Positions 57,430 to 64,000 of a DNA stretch of 64,000 nucleotides are shown here, in pieces. Made by a program: the position numbers and the translations under genes. Numbering within the stretch: position 1 is the stretch's first letter; each line of letters starts with the position of its first letter. The stretch covers positions 10,107,265 through 10,171,264 of the forward strand of contig CM048840.1 in assembly GCA_026545765.1 (NCBI GenBank), in the 5' to 3' direction. The notes under the pieces were generated by a model that saw only the letters and a list, made by a program, of their open reading frames with translations, did no database searches and was not told the origin of the DNA. This DNA is from Plantago major (Eukaryota > Streptophyta > Magnoliopsida > Lamiales > Plantaginaceae).

Positions 57430-58941
57430 GGAAAATAATTTCGAAGTTTTGAAGCTCAAATTCCAAAACTTTAAACAAGGTCCCATAGAGACTCTTGAAG
57501 AACTTAGATTTTCAGTTTACAACACTCATGAGTGACATGGCTGCACTTGGTGAAAGTAATAGATATACCCAACCAAAAAAAATTAAGACTATTGTGAGAA
57601 GTCTAAATCATAACTGGGAGCATACAATGTTTTTTTACTTTAACCAAGGAATGCCAGATATCAGTCCAGTGGAACTTTTCTCTCACTTTGCCACAGTTGA
57701 CTATGAGACAACTCAAAGAGAACAAACAACTGAAAAGTTGCAGAATATTGCTCTAGTTGCTCAAGGAACTTCTGAAAAGAAGGAAGGCAAGGAGGTGACT
57801 GAGGAAAATGCTCTTGCTGTAAAGAAAATGAGACAATATGTCAGTCGGATGATTGAGAGAAGAAAATCCAAAGAGAAGCTGAAAAAGCATCTAGGCTCAA
57901 ATTATCACCAGTACAAAAATATGCAGCTGTCAAGCTCGCTGAACAAGCCGACTCAGCAAGCATCTAATACTGATGAAGGAGAAATCAGAAACGATATCTG
58001 TTTCTATTGTCAGAAACCTGGTCATTTTAAAAGAGATTGCCCTGTTTTCAATAAGCTAAAGACAGGTGACAAGAAAGATAGAAGAAACTTCAAGAGAGGT
58101 CAGAGAGCACTGCTCAATGAGGAAAGAAAGAAGATACAAATCTAACTAGATGCTCTAGACATTGAGTCTGATTCTGAGGATGAAGACTCAGATGATTCCA
58201 CACTACCTTCTCCAGAGATGTGTGGTGTCTCTCATGAAGTGGTTGACTTTGGTCAAAAGAAGAAAGAAGTGTGTGGAGTGGCTGAAGAAATCTTTCCAGA
58301 TATCTCCAACATTAAACCTTGTCTAATGGCTGATGAGGTAACACATACTTCTTGTTATACTTATGAAAGTGATGAGGAAGGAATCAAAGATCTGGAACAT
58401 CTCAGAAGAGAACTTGATCTCTATGAAAGAGAATTTCTAATGGTCCGAGCTAGAGCCGAAATCCTTGAAGAAGAAAAGAATTCTCTTGTAAAGGAAAATT
58501 CACAATTACTCAAGTTATCTGAGAAAAAGGATGCTGAAAATGCATTTCTCAAAGCTCAGATATTTGAGACAGAAAAGTCACATAAAGACGCATTGGCCAA
58601 ACTTCAAAAGAAATGTGAAGGTCTTCTTTCTGAGAATAGGGAACTCAAAAAAAGGAAGTATCTTTCCAATCTTATGTGAAAGCTAGTGACACTCTTACTG
58701 AAGTACAATCTTATTTAAGAGATCCTTCAGAAAAGGGAGGACTTGGGCTGGACGCACAAACAAATAGATCTACCACGCTGAATAAGAGTGATGAAAGAAT
58801 AAAATTTGTCAGTGCTCAGCAAGATGATTCCCAAACAACCTATAGCATTGGTCAGAAAGCTAAGGCTGTTGACGAAGGAAAGGCAGTTGCGACCAAACCT
58901 TTATGGGAAAAACAAGTCCAAAAGAAAAACTGTTGGGAATA
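57430..58941 (+). pseudogene. Copy C gag (plus strand), partial
   Basis: It begins inside gag at FEVLKLKFQNFKQG, shifts frame, and runs in 57495-58145 with SLNHNWEHTMFFYFN and an intact zinc knuckle CFYCQKPGHFKRDC. A stop at 58143 follows. The frame 58218-58679 holds the coiled coil, and 58676 onward holds ASDTLTEVQSYLRDPSEK. It breaks off at about 58941 after LWEKQVQKK, where the sequence switches to copy B' in opposite orientation. Gag C is closer to an intact zinc knuckle than gag B. Confidence 0.87.
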
Positions 58942-59753
58942 TTTCTGTGTAAGTGGGAATGTTGGATTAAGCGAAAGTGATTTCTTTTGCCAAAATCCTA
59001 TATATATAGCAACGCAAATCTCAACAGACATATATATACAAATTGATTTTGTGCATATGTATCTGTGAACGTGCAGAAGGACGTGGGTGAAAACTACTTT
59101 CCATTAAATGCTAGTGGGCCATAATTGTTTTTATAGTCCACTACCTTTTAGCGAGGTTAAATTTTGGCCGTTGAATCTGGAACACACATTTCATCAAGGG
59201 TTGAGATTGCTTTTCCAGCAATTATCACAATCACTTCATGTAATCGTGCCCAATTAAAGAACTTTGGCGAGTAGCTATCTGAATCACATTTCTTCTGTGT
59301 GACTAAGGGACAGTTTTGTTTTCTGAATTTTATCTTCAAACGATAAATCTTTTCATATATTTCACAAAAGTGGAAATAATACAAAACACGAGAGAGTAGT
59401 TGACTACAAATAGTTGTACTACTTTCTTCTTTTGTGTCCCCCCTCACTGAGTGATCTAGATATCTGAGTACCTGTCTCAGAAATTTTCAAACAGCCATTT
59501 TATCCTTTAACCTTTGATATCTGAGTACCCGTCTCAGATATATTTTTGCTATGTGTTTCACCTTTTGTCTTTGATATTCTGGATTCCCGTTCCAGATATC
59601 TTATCCTTTTTTTTTCTTCTTAATCATACTGAGTTCCTGTTTTACTCACACTTTTAGCTCCTTTTAGTATATGAGTTCTTGTCTCAAATACCTTTTTGCC
59701 TTAGATATCTGGATACCCGTTCCAGATATCTTTCTCCTTTCGGAGTTTCCGTC
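58942..59753 (-). other. Spacer of copy B' next to the junction
   Basis: Same as 49489-50297, including the chance frame at 59157-59447. It differs mainly at two hairpins (59463-59538), which are complete here and damaged in copy B. Confidence 0.65.
59463..59726 (-). repeat. Hairpin array of copy B'
   Basis: Hairpins at 59463-59481 (TCTGAGTACCTGTCTCAGA), 59520-59538 (TCTGAGTACCCGTCTCAGA), 59578-59596 (TCTGGATTCCCGTTCCAGA), about 59630-59648, about 59672-59686 and 59708-59726 (TCTGGATACCCGTTCCAGA). The stems CTGAG/CTCAG and CTGG/CCAG differ but stay paired, around a common CCCGT or CCTGT loop. Confidence 0.85.
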
Positions 59754-62700
59754 TCAGAGATTAGAACTTTTCAGTTCCTTTGGTAGCTCCATTAACCCAA
59801 GACTATGTCTTAAGGTTAAGAACCTATTTTCTTGCAAAGGCTTTGTAAAGATATCTGCAAGTTGGTCTCCAGTACCAATCTTGAGTAACTCTATATTTCT
59901 TTTTTCCACATGATCTCTAATGAAGTGGTGTCTGACATCAATGTGCTTTTTTCTTGCGTGATACTTAGGATTCTGAGTTATGGCAATAACACTTGTGTTG
60001 TCACAGAAAATCGGAGTTTTCTCTTCATTGATCTCATAGTCTCTGAGTTGTTGTATCCAGAATATCTGTGAAGCACAATACCCAACAGCAATATATTCAG
60101 CCTCTGTGGTAGATGTGGCAATTGAGTTTTTTTTCTTGCTGAACCATGATATTAATCTGGCACCAAGAAATTGACAAGTTCCTGAGGTGCTTTTTCTATC
60201 AAGCAATGATCCAGCATAGTCAGCATCAGAATAGCCAACTAAACTCAATCCACTGTCTTTTGGATACCACAATCCAACTTCTATAGTACCCTTTACATAC
60301 TTTAATATTTTCATAGCAATGTTGTAGTGTGATTGCATTGGATTTGTCTGAAATCTAGCACACACTCCAACTGCATATTGAATATCAGGTCTACTTGCAG
60401 TGAGGTACAATAGAGATCCAATCAATTTCCTATACTTGTGTTCTTCAACACTCTTGTCAGATTCAGTATAGGTCATTTTGGTTCCAATGCTCATAGGTAT
60501 TTTAGCATTCTTTTCAGAAGGCTTTAGATTAAACTTGTTGAGCATATCTTTTGCATACCTTGTTTGACTAATGAATATTCCATCATTAAGTTGCTTGACT
60601 TGCAATCCTAGGAAGTAGTTTAATTTTCCCATCATTCTCATCTCAAATTTACCTTTCATGAGCTCAGCAAAGTCTTCACAAAGTTGCTTGTCTTTAGATC
60701 CAAATATAATGTCATCAACATATACTTGAACTAAAAGTAGTTTCCCTTCATGGTTCAAGGTAAAGAGTGTTTTATCAACATCTCCTTTCTTGAAGCCACT
60801 TTCCAACAAGTATTTGGCTAATGTATCATACCATGCTCTTGGAGCCTGTTTCAGTCCATAAAGAGCTTTCTGAAGCTTATAAACCATTCTATTTTATGTG
60901 GAAACTTCAAAACCTGGTGGTTGTTCAACATAGACTTCCTCAGCAAGTTCACCATTTAGGAATGCACTTTTGACATCCATTTGATAAACTTTAAAATCAA
61001 TATGAGCTGCAAAGGCTAGAAATAGTCTAATTGCATCCAATCTTGCAACTGGAGCATATGACTCATCAAAATCTAGTCCTCCAGTCTGGGTGAATCCCTT
61101 GGCAACCAACCTTGCTTTGTTTCTATTTATTTCACCAGACTCATTCATATTATTTATGAAAACCCACTTGGTTCCAATTACAGATATTCCATCAACAAAT
61201 GGAACCAGTTTCCTGACTTTGTTTCTCTCAAATTGATCCAACTCTTCTTGCATTGCAGAGATCCAATCTTGATCCTTTAATGCTTCTTCTATAATTTTAG
61301 GTTCAATGTTTGAGATGAAACATCCATAAAGAGAGTCTGCATTTCCAGCAATTGATCTCCTAGTTCTAACCCCTTGGTTTAAAGGACCAATCACATCCCT
61401 GGCAGGATGATTTCTTATCCATTTTATAATGGGTTTAGAACTAAATCGACTAATATCATTTTGATCTGAATGTGAATCAATATGATCTTGACAGGATACT
61501 TGTTCAAGATTCGAGATATCCGCACGGAAATGCCATTGATATCGACACTTTTTCGATGTTAGAGATATCCGAGATTGAATTTTCAAATCTCATTCTCAGA
61601 AACCTCTTCATGATGAAAGCTCTCAGTAACCTGTTCCATTTATGGAATTCTCATAGGAAATTCTTCATCATGTCTTAGAGTCATCTGGTTGTTACTAAGC
61701 AATGGTTGCTTTTCATCGTCAGAGTCATCCTCAAAGTGAATGACAGAGTTATTTCCTTTTGAGGATTCTTCTTTAGAATCTTTAATCATTAGTTCTTTGA
61801 ACCTATATGAGAGTTCTTCATTCAAAGGTACTTTCTTGTTTCCTTCGTACAAAACTACATGAACATATTCTTCAATCTTTTGCGTTCTTTTGTTGTAGAT
61901 TATGTAGGCTTTGGTATTTAGAGAATAACCAAGAAATACTCCTTCATCTACTTTTGGTTGAAATGTTCTCAATTATTCTTTTCCATTATTAAGAACAAAA
62001 CATCTACAACCAAACACCCTTAGATGTTTGATACTAGGGGGTCTACCAATCAAAAGTTCATAAGGAGTTTTGTCATGGTGTTTGTTAATCAAACATCTAT
62101 TTTGAGTGTAGCCGGATGTGTTAACAGCTTCAACACAATAGATTTCACTTATTTCAATGTCAGCAAGCATTGTTCTTGCTGCTTCTTTTAAGGTCCTATT
62201 CTTCCGTTCAGCAACACCATTTTGTTGTGGTATCCTTAATGAAGATAGTTGATGTTGTATACCTTTGCAGGTACATAACTCTTTTATTTACTGGTTCACA
62301 AACTCAGTACCATGGTCTGTTCTGATTACAGATACCTTGTCATTTTTCATGACTTCAAGCTTATTCAGCAAGTTGGGTATTTCAACTCTTGCATCAGATT
62401 TTTGTTTGAGGAATACAACCCAAGTGAATCTTGAGTAATCATTAACAACAACCAGATCATACTTCTTTCCTGCATAGCTAGTTCTGAGGATTCAAAAGAT
62501 CCATATGTAACATTTGCAGTGGTCTTCCACTAGAGTGTCTAGTTTTAGACATGAAAGATGTTTTGGATTGTTTTCCCATTTGGCAAGCTGAGCATATACC
62601 ATCTTTTCTAAATGCCATTTTGGGTAAACCAACCACCAATTCTTTCTTGGCTAGCTTGTTCAGAGTTTTGAAGTTCAAGTGACTCATTCTTTTATGCCAT

Positions 62701-63115
62701 AGCGCTTTTCTTGATGTGGCCAGATTGACTCACCATGAGACATTCTTCAGTTGTGGCAGATGCCCAGTCAGCAACATAAAGATTTCCTTTCCGCCTAGCA
62801 ACCAAGACTGTCTGATTTGACTCATTGTCAATTAATTTGCATAGTTTTGACTTGATGTTTACAGTGTACCCTTTGTCTACCAATTGACTCATGCTTAGGA
62901 GATTATATTTCAATCCCTTTACATGTAGTAATTTAGAGATTGTAAGAGCTCCAAGCTTCAGATTGACAAAACCTATGGTTGGATTTTGATCTCCAAGAAT
63001 CGATAATTGGTCCTTTATCGCATTTTACGTAGTTAACCGATTTGCTTTGTCTCTGTCATGTGCTTTCCACATCCACTATCAAAATGCCACTTGGTTTCTT
63101 CCTCAGAGTGTTCTG
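59754..63115 (-). pseudogene. Copy B' pol
   Basis: Frames 59754-60887 (RT catalytic [11 protein letters not shown], RNase H with GYSDADYAGSLLDRKSTSGT, ADIFTKPL), 60894-61586, 61640-61972, 61973-62170, 62478-62687 and 62692-62913. The stop codons at about 62285, 61974, 61641 and 60889 equal those of copy B. Extra small indels at about 61505-61590, 62485, 62703, 62995-63060 and 63088 break integrase, linker and protease further. The long RT/RNase H frame differs from copy B at two residues only. Confidence 0.88.
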
Positions 63116-63448
63116 CACAAAACAGGAAACATGGAGTTAGACTCTCATTCCAACAATGGAACCTTCTAGACTAAAGAATCTCCCTGTACCCTGTAGGAAT
63201 CCACTTCTGAATGAACTTCCTTGGGGTATTATTTTGTCTTTTTGGAACATAAGGAGAAATTTTAGGTAAATGATTAGTGTCATTATCATTTAAAGCTATT
63301 TTCCTTCTTGGTGTGTTCCTTGGTGCTCCTCGTGGTGCTTTCAGATACCTGTCAGATTGCTGAGTCTACTTTTCAGCAAACTTAGCTTTCTTTGCCAGAT
63401 TTCTTCTAGCCCGGCATTGAGTGGTCTAACATGTTCTTTCTTCCACTT

Positions 63449-63994
63449 CTAATGACTGCTATGCGCAATCCTGGCTTTCATCCATCGTTCTTGATCTTGT
63501 TTATACTCACGAGCGAGTTGTTTCCCGATGACTTTATTGCCAATGCCATTTCGAGCACTTGGTGCTATCTGGGTTCTCTTCTCAACAGCTTTGCTAGTCT
63601 CCGGAACGTCTTTCTTTCTAGAAAACGTGATGTTGGAAAATTTGGCTGCTCCCGCAATTTTTCCTTTATGAGAGACATAGCACTGTGGGTGATTACACTT
63701 TTCAGTGTTATGTTTCTTTACAGAAACGTTCCCAACAGTTTTCTTTTGGACTTGTTTTTCCCACAAAGGTTTGGTCGCAACTGCCTTTCCTTTGTCAATA
63801 ACCTTAGCTTTCTGACCAATGCTGTAGGTTATTTGAGAACCATCTTGCTGAGAACTAACAAATGTTATTCTTTCGTCACTATTATTCAGAGTAGTAGAGC
63901 TATTTGTTTGTGTGTCCAGCCCAAGTCCTCCATTTTCTGAAGGATCTCTTAAATAAGAGTGTACTTCAGTGAGAGTGTCACTAGCTTTTGGCAT
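63449..63994 (-). pseudogene. Copy B' gag, C-terminal part
   Basis: Same text as copy B (ASDTLTEVHSYLRDPSENGG to RWMKARIAHSSH). It continues past the right edge. The adjoining linker at 63116-63448 is in broken frames, as in copy B. Confidence 0.82.
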
Positions 63995-64000
63995 AGGATT

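Larger units (their letters stand above)
58942..64000 (-). mobile_element. SIRE-like copy B' (partial, near-identical to copy B)
   Basis: Matches 49489-54577 at a nearly constant offset of about 9450, in the same orientation. It contains the hairpin spacer, pol and part of gag and leaves the window at 64000. The additional ORF is absent; copy C gag is joined instead. Confidence 0.88.

Overview
The window looks like repeat-dense nuclear DNA of a flowering plant, most likely a eudicot. The evidence is eukaryotic: spliced genes with GT..AG introns (a SWEET-type sugar transporter and the last two exons of an SPX-domain gene), plant lineages of Ty1/copia and Ty3/gypsy retrotransposons, L1-type LINEs, a PIF/Harbinger DNA transposon, a Stowaway MITE and a plant-like tRNA-Arg(CCT) relic. 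Species and family cannot be fixed from sequence alone. Almost all long reading frames belong to transposable elements, and nearly all of them are broken.

Layout. 1-7549: a SIRE/Maximus-like copia element on the minus strand (copy A), with hairpin repeats, pol, gag, primer-binding site and 5' LTR; its 3' end lies beyond the left edge. 7550-8199: part of an LTR with CTGGCG palindromes, interrupted by copy A. 8694-13182: a Tork-like copia element on the minus strand. 13541-14010: a deleted Ty3/gypsy scrap. 16603-19290: a dispersed repeat, then a 5'-truncated LINE. 19300-23000: AT-rich non-autonomous elements with inverted repeats and a tRNA relic. 23406-24017: SPX exons. 27624-29727: a Harbinger element with a TAA target duplication. 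29940-30261: a Stowaway MITE. 30481-31943: a SWEET gene whose seven predicted exons join into an open frame. 33441-35095: MITE remnants and a LINE tail. 35536-41940: a Tat/Retand-like gypsy element containing a solo LTR with a CTCTG target duplication. 41941-56334: a second SIRE-like element (copy B, minus strand), carrying a very long additional ORF downstream of pol, itself split by another solo LTR with an ACAAG target duplication. 56335-58941: the 5' part of a SIRE-like element on the opposite strand (copy C). 58942-64000: a near-identical duplicate of the pol and gag part of copy B (copy B').

The SIRE-like family is the most interesting content. Its additional ORF is not a plain envelope-like frame. 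Part of it is a row of short phase-0 exons (108-153 bp) separated by five introns of 78-83 bp, each intron with plant-like splice borders. The same family carries two arrays of hairpins in which stem bases change together: one in the LTR (6235-6382) and one just downstream of pol (1-119, 50122-50299, 59463-59726). The octamer AGATATCT recurs in the hairpin stems and the LTRs, and close variants recur in four of the five introns. Copies B and B' share the same stop codons, and many differences between them fall at CAG/CTG trinucleotides, which raises the question of duplication versus assembly or consensus error.
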